Notes: generated by a model not told the origin, from the letters alone. 64,000 bases of DNA from JBFONV01 sp040779335 (GCA_040779335.1 JBFONV010000007.1:124001-188000), one strand, 5' to 3'. Shown: positions 17,075 through 26,370, counted from the first letter of the stretch. A program made the numbers and translations.

Positions 17075-17818
17075 ATGAATTTAGCTAATTTTAGAGAATA
17101 TTTAAGTCAACTAAATTGGCTGGTAGTATTGTTCACTTTGCTTGTCTTTTCGGGATTAATCAAGCTTGGATTATGGCAAACAGCCAGAGCAGTAGAAAAA
17201 GAACAGCGCTTAGTTCGCATTGCTGCTTATCAAACCCAACAAGCACTTACTGTTGAACAACTCAGCCATCTACAATTCGCCAACGAAGATATCAACGATA
17301 TACCACTCAAATTATCAGGGCGGTTCGAGTCAGAAAAAGTATTTTTAATTGATAACCAAACCAATAATGGTCGCTTGGGTTATCGAGTTATCCAAGTTTT
17401 TCAATCGTCTCATGGCAGTGTTTTAGTTAATCTGGGTTGGGTGCAAGGTTTTATTGAACGCGATAAGTTACCACAAATTACTCCACTGTCGGGTGACTAC
17501 ATCATAAAGGGCAATGTTCGGCTTGTTGAACCTAGTATCGTGCTCACTGAGCAGAGTTTTGATGTGGTTTCATGGCCGCTGCGTGTTCAGCAAATTGACT
17601 TGGACAAATTTTCACAACTAATTGGTGAAAAGCTATTGCCCTTTGTTGTCTACTTAGATACAAAAGAAGATATAGGTTATGAAAAAAACTGGCGTCCGAT
17701 AGTGATGCCACCAGCAAAGCATCGTGGTTATGCTTTCCAGTGGTTTTCATTGGCAACGGCTTGGTTAATACTGATGATCAGTGCTAGTGTTTGGTTTTAT
17801 AAAAATAACAATGAATAA
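17075..17818 (+). CDS. surf1: SURF1 family cytochrome oxidase biogenesis protein
   Basis: SURF1 proteins help insert haem a into subunit I. The 247-aa protein has the family topology: an N-terminal membrane helix (about 15-33) ending in LGLWQTARAVEKEQRL, a periplasmic central domain (with NGRLGYRVIQ and LVNLGWVQGF), and a second helix at the C-terminus (FQWFSLATAWLILMISAS). It starts the second cox-related transcription unit (SURF1, SCO-like, ctaA, ctaB, SCO), all closely spaced on the plus strand. Confidence 0.92.
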   Translation: MNLANFREYLSQLNWLVVLFTLLVFSGLIKLGLWQTARAVEKEQRLVRIAAYQTQQALTVEQLSHLQFANEDINDIPLKLSGRFESEKVFLIDNQTNNGRLGYRVIQVFQSSHGSVLVNLGWVQGFIERDKLPQITPLSGDYIIKGNVRLVEPSIVLTEQSFDVVSWPLRVQQIDLDKFSQLIGEKLLPFVVYLDTKEDIGYEKNWRPIVMPPAKHRGYAFQWFSLATAWLILMISASVWFYKNNNE

Positions 17819-17838
17819 TAACAATAATAAGGTTTTGT

Positions 17839-18396
17839 ATGTCGTCTCAACTATCTAAATCGCGTCGAAATTTATTGTTAGTACTTGGGGTATTTATTAT
17901 TCCCGTTGTATTGGCAAAGTTAGCGCTTGAACAGCATTGGTTTAAATATGGTGTCACAAACCAAGGGGCATTATCTAAGCAAGAACTTACCTTAACAGAT
18001 ATAGGGTTATCCAATACAAAATTTAATGAACAATGGCTAATGTTGTATCGGGTTCCAAGTATGTGTGACCAATTATGTAATGATACTTTACTTGCTGTTA
18101 ATAATACCTACACATTATTAGGAAAAGAATTACCCCGAGTAACTCCTGTAGCCTTGTTTGAGCAGCAACTTAGCCAGCAAGAACAATCTAATTTTCGTCA
18201 TCATAAATGGCTGAATATGCCACTTCCAGAACAAGCGACATCGTTAATGAGCCAGTCACAACTTGTCATTGTTGATCCACTAGGGAATATTGTGATGACT
18301 TACAACGCACCTAATAATCAACAAGGTTTAGCGACCTTTAGTAAAGCTATTTTAGCTGATATGAAAAAGCTGCTTAAATATTCAAGGATTGGTTAA
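17839..18396 (+). CDS. Membrane-anchored SCO-like CxxxC protein of the cox cluster
   Basis: 185 aa with an N-terminal membrane anchor (about 11-28, NLLLVLGVFIIPVVLA) and a thioredoxin-like periplasmic part. It contains C76-x3-C80 (MCDQLC, following WLMLYRVPS), placed as in SCO copper chaperones, and a C-terminal stretch VIVDPLGNIVMTY that resembles the end of the thioredoxin fold. The downstream His of true SCO proteins is not evident. Genes of this kind usually sit between SURF1 and ctaA in marine gammaproteobacteria and are annotated as hypothetical. A role in copper or thiol handling for the oxidase is inferred from the motif and the location. It is spaced 20 bp after SURF1 and 1 bp before ctaA. 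Confidence 0.75.
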   Translation: MSSQLSKSRRNLLLVLGVFIIPVVLAKLALEQHWFKYGVTNQGALSKQELTLTDIGLSNTKFNEQWLMLYRVPSMCDQLCNDTLLAVNNTYTLLGKELPRVTPVALFEQQLSQQEQSNFRHHKWLNMPLPEQATSLMSQSQLVIVDPLGNIVMTYNAPNNQQGLATFSKAILADMKKLLKYSRIG

Positions 18397-18397
18397 G

Positions 18398-19390
18398 ATG
18401 TTAGATATTAAAAGATTGGTCTTTGTAAGTATTTTACTGGCGTTAATCGTCGTTAGTTTAGGGGCATATACCCGATTAACCCATGCAGGTTTAGGTTGCC
18501 CAGATTGGCCTGGATGCTATGGACATATTGGTGTACCTGCATCAGAGGCTCATATTGAAAAGGCTGAATTGGCCTTTCCAGATAGTAAGGTTGAGCCACA
18601 CAAGGCGTGGAATGAAATGATCCATCGTTACTTTGCTGGTAGCTTGGGCTTATTGATTGCACTCATCGCCTTTCTTTCTTATAAACGCAGGCAACAAGGA
18701 ACACCGTTATTTTTGCCGTTAACTATTCTGGGCATTGTCATCTTTCAGGCGGCGCTTGGTATGTGGACGGTGACCATGAAACTTATGCCGATAGTGGTTA
18801 TGGGACATTTGCTCGGTGGTTTTACGACCTTAGTGTTGTTATTTTTGCTGTATTTACGTTTAAAAGGCTATCGTATCTCAACGGGTGATTGGTCGATAAA
18901 AAAATATAGCAGTTACGCACTCTTTGGCGTTGTGCTATTGACCGCGCAAATCGCATTAGGTGGCTGGACATCATCTAATTATGCCGCATTAACCTGTACC
19001 GAATTACCAATATGTCAATCTGGTTGGGTAGAGCGATTAACATTTGAAGATTCATTTGATCCAATTCCTCCTAAGCTCGATAGCTATGAGTTTGGCCATT
19101 TAGATCATAATGAAAGACTAACGATTCATGTTGTACATCGTATAGGTGCAATCGTTATTGCACTGTATTTAGGCTGGTTAGCATTAATGGTCTTTATGAA
19201 AGCTCAAACAGTTTTCTTCAAGAGAACTGCAGCGATATTAGGCATTGTTTTAGTGCTGCAACTTAGTTTAGGTATTAGCAATGTTTGGTTTTCTTTGCCG
19301 TTAGCGGTTGCGGTCAGTCATAATGTTGTTGCCGCCTGTTTAATGCTGGCATTAGTCACGTTGGCCTATAGCCTGAAACGAAAAATTTAA
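18398..19390 (+). CDS. ctaA: Haem A synthase CtaA/Cox15
   Basis: Converts haem O to haem A in the membrane. The 330-aa protein has about eight membrane helices and the CtaA signatures GAYTRLTHAGLGCPDWPGCYG near the N-terminus, the conserved haem ligands (EMIHRYFAGSLG, MGHLLGG, VVHRIGAIV, VSHNVVAA), and the periplasmic CTELPICQ cysteine pair. The ATG at 18398 follows the upstream stop by 1 nt; a TTG-initiated extension was rejected because it overlaps the previous gene without a better ribosome-binding site. Confidence 0.95.
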   Translation: MLDIKRLVFVSILLALIVVSLGAYTRLTHAGLGCPDWPGCYGHIGVPASEAHIEKAELAFPDSKVEPHKAWNEMIHRYFAGSLGLLIALIAFLSYKRRQQGTPLFLPLTILGIVIFQAALGMWTVTMKLMPIVVMGHLLGGFTTLVLLFLLYLRLKGYRISTGDWSIKKYSSYALFGVVLLTAQIALGGWTSSNYAALTCTELPICQSGWVERLTFEDSFDPIPPKLDSYEFGHLDHNERLTIHVVHRIGAIVIALYLGWLALMVFMKAQTVFFKRTAAILGIVLVLQLSLGISNVWFSLPLAVAVSHNVVAACLMLALVTLAYSLKRKI

Positions 19391-19399
19391 GGAAAACTG

Positions 19400-20314
19400 A
19401 TGAGTAAATCTAGTGTCATTCCCGTTACATCAGGTGTGAATTTTATCTCTAATTGGCGTGCCTATTATGAAATTACCAAACCAAAGGTAGTCGCTTTGTT
19501 AGTACTTACTGCGCTTGTTGGTATGAGCCTATCAGTGCCTGGAGCTATTCCTTGGCAAATACTTATTCCATCAATGCTCGGCATAGGTTTACTCTCTTCA
19601 GCAGCAGCTGCGGTTAATCATGTCGTTGATGAAAAAATAGATGGCATTATGGGGCGAACTCATAATCGTCCATTGCCAAATGGTCAAATAACTGGCCAAA
19701 ATGCCATTGTTTTCGCAACTATCATTGCAGTGCTAGGTTTTGTAGTGCTTTATGGTTTAGTCAACCCATTGACAGCGTGGTTAACCCTGTCGGGTTTAGT
19801 TGGCTATAGCTTTGTTTATACTATGTACCTTAAGCGTGCGACGCCGCAAAACATTACTATTGGTGGTCTAGCGGGCGCTATTCCTCCGTTGTTAGGTTGG
19901 ACGGCAATGACTAACGAAATACACCCTAATGCCCTGCTACTCGTGCTGCTTATTTTTACGTGGACGCCTCCTCATTTTTGGGCATTAGCCATCCATCGTA
20001 AAAACGACTATGCCAAAGTGAATATTCCGATGTTACCAGTAACACACGGGATAAACTTTACTAAAACGCAAATTTTACTCTATACCGTGCTGTTATTTGT
20101 TGTTGGTTTATTGCCATATTTAGTGGGCATGAGTAACTGGTTATATTTGATTGGCGCGGTTGTATTAAACTTAATCTTTTTTGCCTATGCGTGGAAGCTA
20201 AAGTTTAACGCTGATGAAAACACCGCAATGGATACGTTCAAATTTTCAATTATTCATTTGATGCTGTTATTTATAGTGCTACTCGCTGATCACTATATAT
20301 TGCCTATGAGCTAA
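19400..20314 (+). CDS. ctaB: Protohaem IX farnesyltransferase (haem O synthase)
   Basis: Adds the farnesyl chain to protohaem, the step before CtaA. The 304-aa UbiA-family protein has about nine membrane helices and the two Asp-rich signatures: NHVVDEKIDGIMGRTHNRPL near residue 72 and the second, weaker region HRKNDYAKVNIPML near residue 200. It begins 9 bp after ctaA with AAGGA upstream. Also called cyoE. Confidence 0.95.
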   Translation: MSKSSVIPVTSGVNFISNWRAYYEITKPKVVALLVLTALVGMSLSVPGAIPWQILIPSMLGIGLLSSAAAAVNHVVDEKIDGIMGRTHNRPLPNGQITGQNAIVFATIIAVLGFVVLYGLVNPLTAWLTLSGLVGYSFVYTMYLKRATPQNITIGGLAGAIPPLLGWTAMTNEIHPNALLLVLLIFTWTPPHFWALAIHRKNDYAKVNIPMLPVTHGINFTKTQILLYTVLLFVVGLLPYLVGMSNWLYLIGAVVLNLIFFAYAWKLKFNADENTAMDTFKFSIIHLMLLFIVLLADHYILPMS

Positions 20315-20333
20315 CCAAGGGTTTACATTACAT

Positions 20334-20960
20334 ATGAATAAAATAGTTATTGTATGCATTGCCATTGCCGCAATGCTTGCAGGTGTTTTGTTATTTTCAA
20401 AGTTAAATACCGCGTCTCAACCAGAGCATGCTTTGTATTATCAGCAATCTCGCAATATAAATAACTTTACTATGACCGATCATCAAGGTGAGCAATTTGG
20501 TAATGAAGATCTAATTGGTAAATGGTCATGGGTATTTTTTGGTTATACATCATGTCCAGATGTTTGCCCTACTACGTTGCAAGAAATTAATTTTGTTTAT
20601 GATGAGCTCAAGGAAATTAGCGCCAATACCCAAGTGTTGTTGGTTTCTGTTGATCCCAGGCGCGATAGCCAAGACGTATTAGCCAATTACATCGCGTATT
20701 TTAATAAAGAATTTAAAGCGTTAAGAGCGGATCATAGTGTGTTGTTTCCTTTTGCTCGCAACCTTGGCCTAATGTACGCTATTACTGATGATGCTGCAGG
20801 AGACGGTTATCTTGTTGATCACAGCGCCTCTATGGTATTGATTAATCCTAACGGTAAAATTGCTGCCATTTTTAAACCTAAGCAAGCGCTAGGCGAATTG
20901 CCTACTATTGATGGTCAGAAATTACTTAGCGACTTTGATAAAATTGTTCAGCTTAATTGA
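20334..20960 (+). CDS. SCO1/SenC family copper chaperone
   Basis: 208-aa membrane-anchored thioredoxin-fold protein (anchor about residues 3-22). It has the copper ligands of the family: C-x3-C in GYTSCPDVCPTTLQEI and the conserved His in VDHSASMVLI. SCO proteins load or reduce the CuA site of subunit II. It is the last plus-strand gene of the cluster and converges on the antiporter gene with a gap of only 29 bp and no clear terminator. Confidence 0.93.
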   Translation: MNKIVIVCIAIAAMLAGVLLFSKLNTASQPEHALYYQQSRNINNFTMTDHQGEQFGNEDLIGKWSWVFFGYTSCPDVCPTTLQEINFVYDELKEISANTQVLLVSVDPRRDSQDVLANYIAYFNKEFKALRADHSVLFPFARNLGLMYAITDDAAGDGYLVDHSASMVLINPNGKIAAIFKPKQALGELPTIDGQKLLSDFDKIVQLN

Positions 20961-20989
20961 TCACCATGCTTGCCATTAAGTTGGCGTCT

Positions 20990-22714
20990 TTAGGCAAATA
21001 TCATGACTGTTAATGTCCATAGAACAGCGGCAATACCAGCAGCAAAAGACGCTGGGACAATTTGAGATTTAACATGATCCATCAGGTCACAGCCGGTCGT
21101 CATCGAACTTAAAATAGTCGTGTCTGAAATCGGTGAACATTGGTCACCATAAACACTGCCATTGAGCACAGTAGCAAAGCATACCATCATAAATAGCTCT
21201 GGATTTGCCAACTCTTGTGATTGACAAATAGCCCAGGCTAATGGCATTGCCAAAGGAAAGGCAATGGCATATGTTCCCCAGCTGGTGCCAGTTGAAAATG
21301 CAATCAACATAGTGATAATTTGCAATATAACCGGCAATAACCAAAACGGAAGCTGTTCACCAAGCTGCGAAACTAAATACAGTCCGCCACCAATTTCTTT
21401 ACTGATGTTACCAATAATAAGGGCGAGCATTAAGATCACCGATGCAACGACCACCCCTTTTAAGCCGTTACCAAATCCTTCGACAATATTAGCCAGCGAC
21501 ATACCTTTGCCGATAGCGATAAATGCAGAAAGTAACAATGCGGTGCCAAAAGCCCAATTAACTTTGGGCGTGCCCATAAAGATGAAAGTGATTACCGCAA
21601 TAGCGATCAAAGAAACCAAAGGGAAAATAAATTCAAAAACATGAGGTTTATATCCATCTGGGACCTCACAGGTGTGTAATTCTTTTGCGCCTAGTGGCAT
21701 GGCATCTGGAGCGTCTAGTTCTGCGGTCTCAGCGGCCCTAATTTGTGCTGCTCTAATACGCTTTCCTGAAAATTTAGTAATATTTAAACTGAGTAACAAA
21801 GTACCGATAACCGCTAAAACACCATAAAAACTAAAGGGGATACTACTAAAAAAGAACTTGATACGATCGGCTTCGGTGGCCAAAAAACTAACGCCAGGTA
21901 CAAAAATGAGTGCTTGTACATACGCTGGCCAAGCATTAAATGCTAGTACTGACGCTATTGGCGATGCGGTCGAGTCGACAATATAGCTCATTTCTTCATG
22001 GCTCACTTTTGCTTTATCGGCTAGCGGTCTAACCGTTGTGCCAACCAATACCGTGCTCATTGTGCCGCCTTGGAAAAACAACACACCGAGTAACCAAGAG
22101 ACCAATTTAGCCGATCGGGGCCCTTTAACAAAATGGGTAGTCATATATTCAGCAAACGCTTGAGCTGCGCCTGTTTTTGACCAAATACCGAGTAAGCCAC
22201 CAAGCAACCACAAGTACAGCAATAGTATTGCTGCGGTGCCTTCCTTAGCTAAATTGGGTACGATCACTTTATCGGTGAGATCGTACTGACCTAGCATAAA
22301 GGTGCCGACGACAATACCACCAAACAATGCGGTGAGTGGTTCCCGAGTCAGTAAACATAAGATGATTGTGATCAGCGCAGGCAGCAAAGACCAAATACCA
22401 AAATGAAAGGCAGGTTTGAGTAACTTCAAATTCTGACTGCTGTCTCTTACCCACTGCTGTGCTATTGACGGTTTTTCAGTAATAGTATTTAAATGCGCTT
22501 GGTTGAGAGCAGACTCTTCATACGGTACGACATTAGTGATGACAATCTCACGATCCCGATATTTATATGCTGGCTGATTAGCATCTGTTTGATAAATATC
22601 GTAAATATAGGATTGTTCTAACCAAGTGCGTTCAACATTATTGTGCACAAATAGTGCAGAGATAAGACTCAAGATGAAGATAAAGAGTGCAATACCGTTG
22701 TAGTTAGTTTGCAT
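20990..22714 (-). CDS. NhaC family Na+/H+ antiporter
   Basis: 574-aa polytopic membrane protein, about 12-13 helices. It shows the NhaC/MleN family features: repeated glycine-rich helix pairs (LWLLGGLLGIWSKTGAAQAF, STASPIASVLAFNAWPAYV, AFSTGTSWGTYAIAFPLAMP) and the re-entrant motif NGSVYGDQCSPISDTTILSS near the C-terminus. The N-terminus has one extra helix followed by a roughly 80-residue periplasmic segment (residues 28-107) before the core. Sodium-proton exchange fits a marine host; the exact substrate cannot be told from sequence. Confidence 0.85.
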   Translation of the reverse strand: MQTNYNGIALFIFILSLISALFVHNNVERTWLEQSYIYDIYQTDANQPAYKYRDREIVITNVVPYEESALNQAHLNTITEKPSIAQQWVRDSSQNLKLLKPAFHFGIWSLLPALITIILCLLTREPLTALFGGIVVGTFMLGQYDLTDKVIVPNLAKEGTAAILLLYLWLLGGLLGIWSKTGAAQAFAEYMTTHFVKGPRSAKLVSWLLGVLFFQGGTMSTVLVGTTVRPLADKAKVSHEEMSYIVDSTASPIASVLAFNAWPAYVQALIFVPGVSFLATEADRIKFFFSSIPFSFYGVLAVIGTLLLSLNITKFSGKRIRAAQIRAAETAELDAPDAMPLGAKELHTCEVPDGYKPHVFEFIFPLVSLIAIAVITFIFMGTPKVNWAFGTALLLSAFIAIGKGMSLANIVEGFGNGLKGVVVASVILMLALIIGNISKEIGGGLYLVSQLGEQLPFWLLPVILQIITMLIAFSTGTSWGTYAIAFPLAMPLAWAICQSQELANPELFMMVCFATVLNGSVYGDQCSPISDTTILSSMTTGCDLMDHVKSQIVPASFAAGIAAVLWTLTVMIFA

Positions 22715-22781
22715 TTATTGGTTCCATTTCCCTATATGAATATTTTTTGTTTTAACTAAGTTTAGGTGTATTAACGGTATT

Positions 22782-23831
22782 TTATAATGGGTACCACTTA
22801 CGCCCTTCTTTGAGAATAAACCAAGGCTTTGAGTACCAATAATATCTCCCTGGTTCACTTAAACTTGGCGCGGTACAATTACACCTTACCCGCCCAACGG
22901 GCAAAGGTGCACTAAAGTTTATGGTAAACATGTTTTCACCTTGCCAGATGATTTTCTGTTTACCTAAGCCAGAAATATAACAATGTAACTGTGATCGACG
23001 AAAATCATCGGCGTCTATGTTAAAGCTAACGCTGTGCAGGGTATTGTATTCATAGATTGTTTCGGCATTATCTTTATCGAGTGAAATACCTAACGGCAAT
23101 GAATTGAGCTTATCGCGCAGACTGATCAGTTTATCGTAGGGTTTCGATGCAGGATAACGAGGAATACTCGTTAACTCAGTATTAAGTCCAACCGCGCCAG
23201 ATTGTTGGGTAAAGCCAACGTAACCATTTTTTTTGAGCCATTGTTGAATGGCTGGCGTATATTCTCCATATGGATAAGCAAAATATTGCCAATTTTGGCC
23301 AGTATGCTCTTTGATCAGACTTTCTGCTTTGACTAACGATGCGGTTTCTTGTGCTAGCCATTGTGACTCACTCATGTCGTCTGGCACTCTGATCATAGAA
23401 TTATGCTCTAAGCCATGATTTGCAATTATTACCCCATCTTCAGCAAGCTTTTTGATCTGTTGCCATGAAAGATAGCGATCTGAGTCTAACTTTATACTGT
23501 TTGGATTAATAAAAATGGTGTATGGATAATTAAATTGATCAAGTAAAGGCTTAGCATTGTGTAAAATGTCGGTATAGGCGTCATCGAAGGTAATAGCAAC
23601 GGTCTTGTCTTTTAACGGTTGTTGTTTTTTGATGGCATCTATCAACTGGGTAAGGGGCACTACATTAAAATGTTGGTCTGCCAAATATTGTAAATGTCGC
23701 TCAAATTGTGCTGGTGAAATACTGGTACTATTGGGTGTAGTATCGCTAACGTGATGGTATTGTAAAATAACGGCGCTGGCAGCGGAAAATGAAAGATAAC
23801 ACAACATAAATGCGAGTAGCCGTAGCAACAT
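22782..23831 (-). CDS. Exported polysaccharide deacetylase (NodB fold)
   Basis: The 349-aa product has a signal peptide (residues 1-20, MLLRLLAFMLCYLSFSAASA) and a carbohydrate esterase 4 domain (about 22-215). Catalytic signatures are AITFDDAYTDIL (two aspartates of motif 1), IIANHGLEHNSMI (metal-binding His pair), FAYPYGEY (motif 3) and VGFTQQSGAVG. The C-terminal 120 residues form an additional beta-rich domain, resembling the layout of biofilm-polysaccharide deacetylases such as PgaB but shorter. The substrate is not known. It is divergent from the MATE gene, sharing a 116-bp control region with a perfect palindrome. Confidence 0.88.
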   Translation of the reverse strand: MLLRLLAFMLCYLSFSAASAVILQYHHVSDTTPNSTSISPAQFERHLQYLADQHFNVVPLTQLIDAIKKQQPLKDKTVAITFDDAYTDILHNAKPLLDQFNYPYTIFINPNSIKLDSDRYLSWQQIKKLAEDGVIIANHGLEHNSMIRVPDDMSESQWLAQETASLVKAESLIKEHTGQNWQYFAYPYGEYTPAIQQWLKKNGYVGFTQQSGAVGLNTELTSIPRYPASKPYDKLISLRDKLNSLPLGISLDKDNAETIYEYNTLHSVSFNIDADDFRRSQLHCYISGLGKQKIIWQGENMFTINFSAPLPVGRVRCNCTAPSLSEPGRYYWYSKPWFILKEGRKWYPL

Positions 23832-23859
23832 GGTTTTAGCCTTTTTAACAAGAATACTA

Positions 23860-23879
23860 AGTGGATTCTTTAATCCACT
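23860..23879. promoter_or_regulatory. Palindrome between deacetylase and MATE genes
   Basis: AGTGGATT (23860-23867) and AATCCACT (23872-23879) form a perfect 8-bp inverted repeat around CTTT, centred in the divergent intergenic region. The location suggests a regulator-binding site for one or both genes; it lacks a T-run and would not stop either transcript usefully. Confidence 0.45.
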
Positions 23880-23947
23880 GGTTCGAAAAGTATTAACACA
23901 AATGAACTGGAAAATATAAAGCTTAATGACTGAGATAGGAACACCTT

Positions 23948-25315
23948 TTGCGATTATTTACTGATATTGTGCAACATAAGCGACTATTTTCACTTGCTGT
24001 TCCAATGATATTGTCGAACATTACCGTACCATTATTGGGATTAGTTGATACCGCGGTGATTGGTCACTTAGACCATGCCTATTTTTTAGGGGGCAGCACG
24101 GTAGGGGCAATGATCATCACTTTTGTGATTTGGCTGTGTGGCTTTCTTAGAATGTCTACCTCAGGGTTAGCGGCACAAGCATATGGTGCGCGAAATAGTC
24201 AACAAGGAGTACTTGTGCTGCTTCGAGGCTTATTAGTCGCGTGCGCTATTGGCGGCATACTCATTATTGCCCAAAAGCTATATCTAGACTTTGCATTATC
24301 GCTGGCAGGTGGCTCTGCCGATGTGCAATTTTACGCCCGTCAATATGCAGATATTCGTATTTGGGGGTTGCCAGCAGCACTTTCTAGTTTAGTTATAGTC
24401 GGCTGGTTGCTAGGAAACCACCAAGCTAAAAGCGTAATGTGGGTATTGATCATTACCAACGGAGTTAATCTAGTCTTAGATCTGGTGTTTGTGGTTGGCT
24501 TTGGTTGGCAAGTAAAAGGCGTTGCCTTAGCTACATTGATCGCTGAATATGCTGGTTTATTATTCGGATTGTGGCTTATCGCCCAAAGATTTAGCGACAG
24601 CTTGCATAAGATAAAAAATAGCTTCAGCAAGTATTATTACGCCTTGATAGATGTTGCCAACCTAAGTAGCTACTTTAAACTCAACAGAGATATATTGATC
24701 AGAACCTTATGCTTAGAAATCTGTTTTGTCTTCATTACCTTTCAGGGTGCTAGACTGGGTGATAATGTTGTCGCCGCCAATGCTATATTGATGAATTTCT
24801 TGCTGTTAGTCTCATTTGGCTTAGACGGTATTGCTAATGCGGTAGAGGCAATGGTTGGACATGCAAAAGGGGAAAAAAATAAACCGGCCTTACAGTCTGT
24901 TGTTAATATAGCGCTTTTTTGGACGGCAATATTTGCCACTATGTATGCGCTGGCCTTCGCGCTATTTGGTGAACAGTTCATTAGTCTGATCTCTGATATT
25001 CCTGCTGTAGTGAATATTGCTAATCAATACTTGATCTGGATAATATTTTTACCTGTTATCGCCTGTTGGTGTTTTCTCTTTGATGGTGTTTACATTGGCT
25101 TAATGCAGGCAAAAACTATGCGCAATAGCATGTTGCTGGCGACTTTTGGGACATTTTTTCCAATATGGTTTTTGTTACAAGGAATGGGGAATCACGGTCT
25201 ATGGGCTGCATTCTCGGGGTTTATGTTACTGCGTGGTATATCGTTAGCCTGGCATTACAAAACCCATCGTCATGCATTTATAACCGCAGATCATGGTGGA
25301 GAAAATCATGTTTAA
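23948..25315 (+). CDS. MATE family efflux transporter (DinF type)
   Basis: 455-aa protein with about 12 membrane helices arranged as two repeats, as in multidrug and toxin extrusion transporters. The start of each half carries the family pattern (SLAVPMILSNITVPLLGLVD; ICFVFITFQGARLGDNVVAA). DinF-type members export drugs or organic cations in exchange for Na+ or H+. The start is TTG at 23948 with AGGA about 9 nt upstream; the next in-frame ATG (20 codons on) would remove part of helix 1. It is not preceded by a recognisable LexA box, unlike E. coli dinF. Its 3' end overlaps the convergent 82-aa gene by 4 bp. Confidence 0.9.
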   Translation: MRLFTDIVQHKRLFSLAVPMILSNITVPLLGLVDTAVIGHLDHAYFLGGSTVGAMIITFVIWLCGFLRMSTSGLAAQAYGARNSQQGVLVLLRGLLVACAIGGILIIAQKLYLDFALSLAGGSADVQFYARQYADIRIWGLPAALSSLVIVGWLLGNHQAKSVMWVLIITNGVNLVLDLVFVVGFGWQVKGVALATLIAEYAGLLFGLWLIAQRFSDSLHKIKNSFSKYYYALIDVANLSSYFKLNRDILIRTLCLEICFVFITFQGARLGDNVVAANAILMNFLLLVSFGLDGIANAVEAMVGHAKGEKNKPALQSVVNIALFWTAIFATMYALAFALFGEQFISLISDIPAVVNIANQYLIWIIFLPVIACWCFLFDGVYIGLMQAKTMRNSMLLATFGTFFPIWFLLQGMGNHGLWAAFSGFMLLRGISLAWHYKTHRHAFITADHGGENHV

Positions 25316-25560
25316 TATTTACCACCAGGGCGATTTTTAAACATATTAAGCAGGCGATTGGCAAAAATACCGATATAGCCCCAAGCGGCAACTATACTGC
25401 CAAACGCGAGAAAAAATAAACCAGGTAATTGCCATAAAGGCTCGGTGTAATAGCCTAGTAATACTAATAAAACCCCGATAACAAAAAGACCAAGCCCTTT
25501 TATAAATAGCGCTAAACTGCGCTGAGGGTCTTGGCCTAGTTTTTCGAGTACTGTCGTCAT
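25312..25560 (-). CDS. Small two-helix membrane protein
   Basis: 82-aa protein with two predicted membrane helices (about residues 20-42 and 46-66) and a basic C-terminal tail (NRLLNMFKNRPGGKY). I do not recognise a named family; comparable short proteins occur near nfuA in related marine bacteria. It lies 27 bp downstream of nfuA on the same strand and may be its operon partner. No catalytic residues are apparent. Confidence 0.65.
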   Translation of the reverse strand: MTTVLEKLGQDPQRSLALFIKGLGLFVIGVLLVLLGYYTEPLWQLPGLFFLAFGSIVAAWGYIGIFANRLLNMFKNRPGGKY

Positions 25561-25587
25561 TACTAATTAAGACACATAGGTAGTACT

Positions 25588-26166
25588 TTAATAATATGAA
25601 TGTTCGCCACGCTCATGATCAGTCATATCACGAACACCTTTAATTTCACCATTCATTTCTTGTAGCAGTTGCTTTTCAATACCTTCTTTTAAGGTTAAAT
25701 CGATTTGGCTGCAGCCGTTACAACCGCCACCAAATTGTAAAATGGCAAAGCCATCTTCAGTGATCTCCATTAATGTACATTCACCCCCGTGTCCAGCGAG
25801 TTGCGGGTTGACTTCCGCTTGCAGAAAGTAATGAACACGATCAAACAGAGGGGCATCGTCGGCCACTTTACGCAATTTTGCATTAGGGGCTTTTAGGGTG
25901 AGTTGAGAGCCCATCTGATCGGTAGTAAAATCGACTTCGGCATCTTCTAAATAAGATTTACTGTCGTTATCAATAAAGGCGGAAAAGCCATTGAAAGGTA
26001 TTTCAATATCATCAGCTTCTACGGCCTCAACTGGACAATAAGATACCCCACACTCAGCACTTGCCGTGCCTGGATTAATCACAAATACACGGATGTTAGT
26101 GCCTTCAGCTTGCTGGGATAATAGTTGAACAAAATGCGCTTGTGCGGTTTCTGAAATACTGATCAT
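25588..26166 (-). CDS. nfuA: Fe-S biogenesis protein NfuA
   Basis: Fe-S carrier that delivers 4Fe-4S clusters to target enzymes. The 192-aa protein has the normal gammaproteobacterial architecture: an N-terminal degenerate A-type (IscA-like) domain (residues 1-95) and a C-terminal Nfu domain with the cluster-binding C149-x2-C152 (GGGCNGCSQIDLTLK). Length is standard. The promoter region, shared with the divergent M14 peptidase gene, carries a 25-bp perfect palindrome. Confidence 0.96.
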   Translation of the reverse strand: MISISETAQAHFVQLLSQQAEGTNIRVFVINPGTASAECGVSYCPVEAVEADDIEIPFNGFSAFIDNDSKSYLEDAEVDFTTDQMGSQLTLKAPNAKLRKVADDAPLFDRVHYFLQAEVNPQLAGHGGECTLMEITEDGFAILQFGGGCNGCSQIDLTLKEGIEKQLLQEMNGEIKGVRDMTDHERGEHSYY

Positions 26167-26209
26167 TGTGCCTATTTCACTCTCTACTTAGGTAATATAA
26201 TTGAACACT

Positions 26210-26234
26210 ATACTTGAGTAAATTACTCAAGTAT
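26210..26234. promoter_or_regulatory. 25-bp perfect palindrome between nfuA and the M14 peptidase gene
   Basis: ATACTTGAGTAA (26210-26221) and TTACTCAAGTAT (26223-26234) are exact inverted copies around a single A. It lies 44 bp upstream of the nfuA start and 136 bp upstream of the peptidase start. A symmetric site of this size in a divergent promoter region is typical of a dimeric repressor; it does not match an IscR, Fur or FNR site that I know. Confidence 0.6.
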
Positions 26235-26370
26235 GGATATTTTACTCTGCAAATGCTGTCGGTGCCAGTGATTGTTTGTAATAATAGCGCGTTATTTATC
26301 CTTTAAATGCTAGTTTCGTCTGGTTTTGTTTGTTATTTTTACCTAAGTTTAAAAAGGAAATCATCTATCT

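Noticed and set aside
22715..23947. LexA box in front of the DinF-type MATE gene
   Set aside because: The palindrome at 23860 does not match CTG-N10-CAG, so SOS control as in E. coli dinF is not supported.
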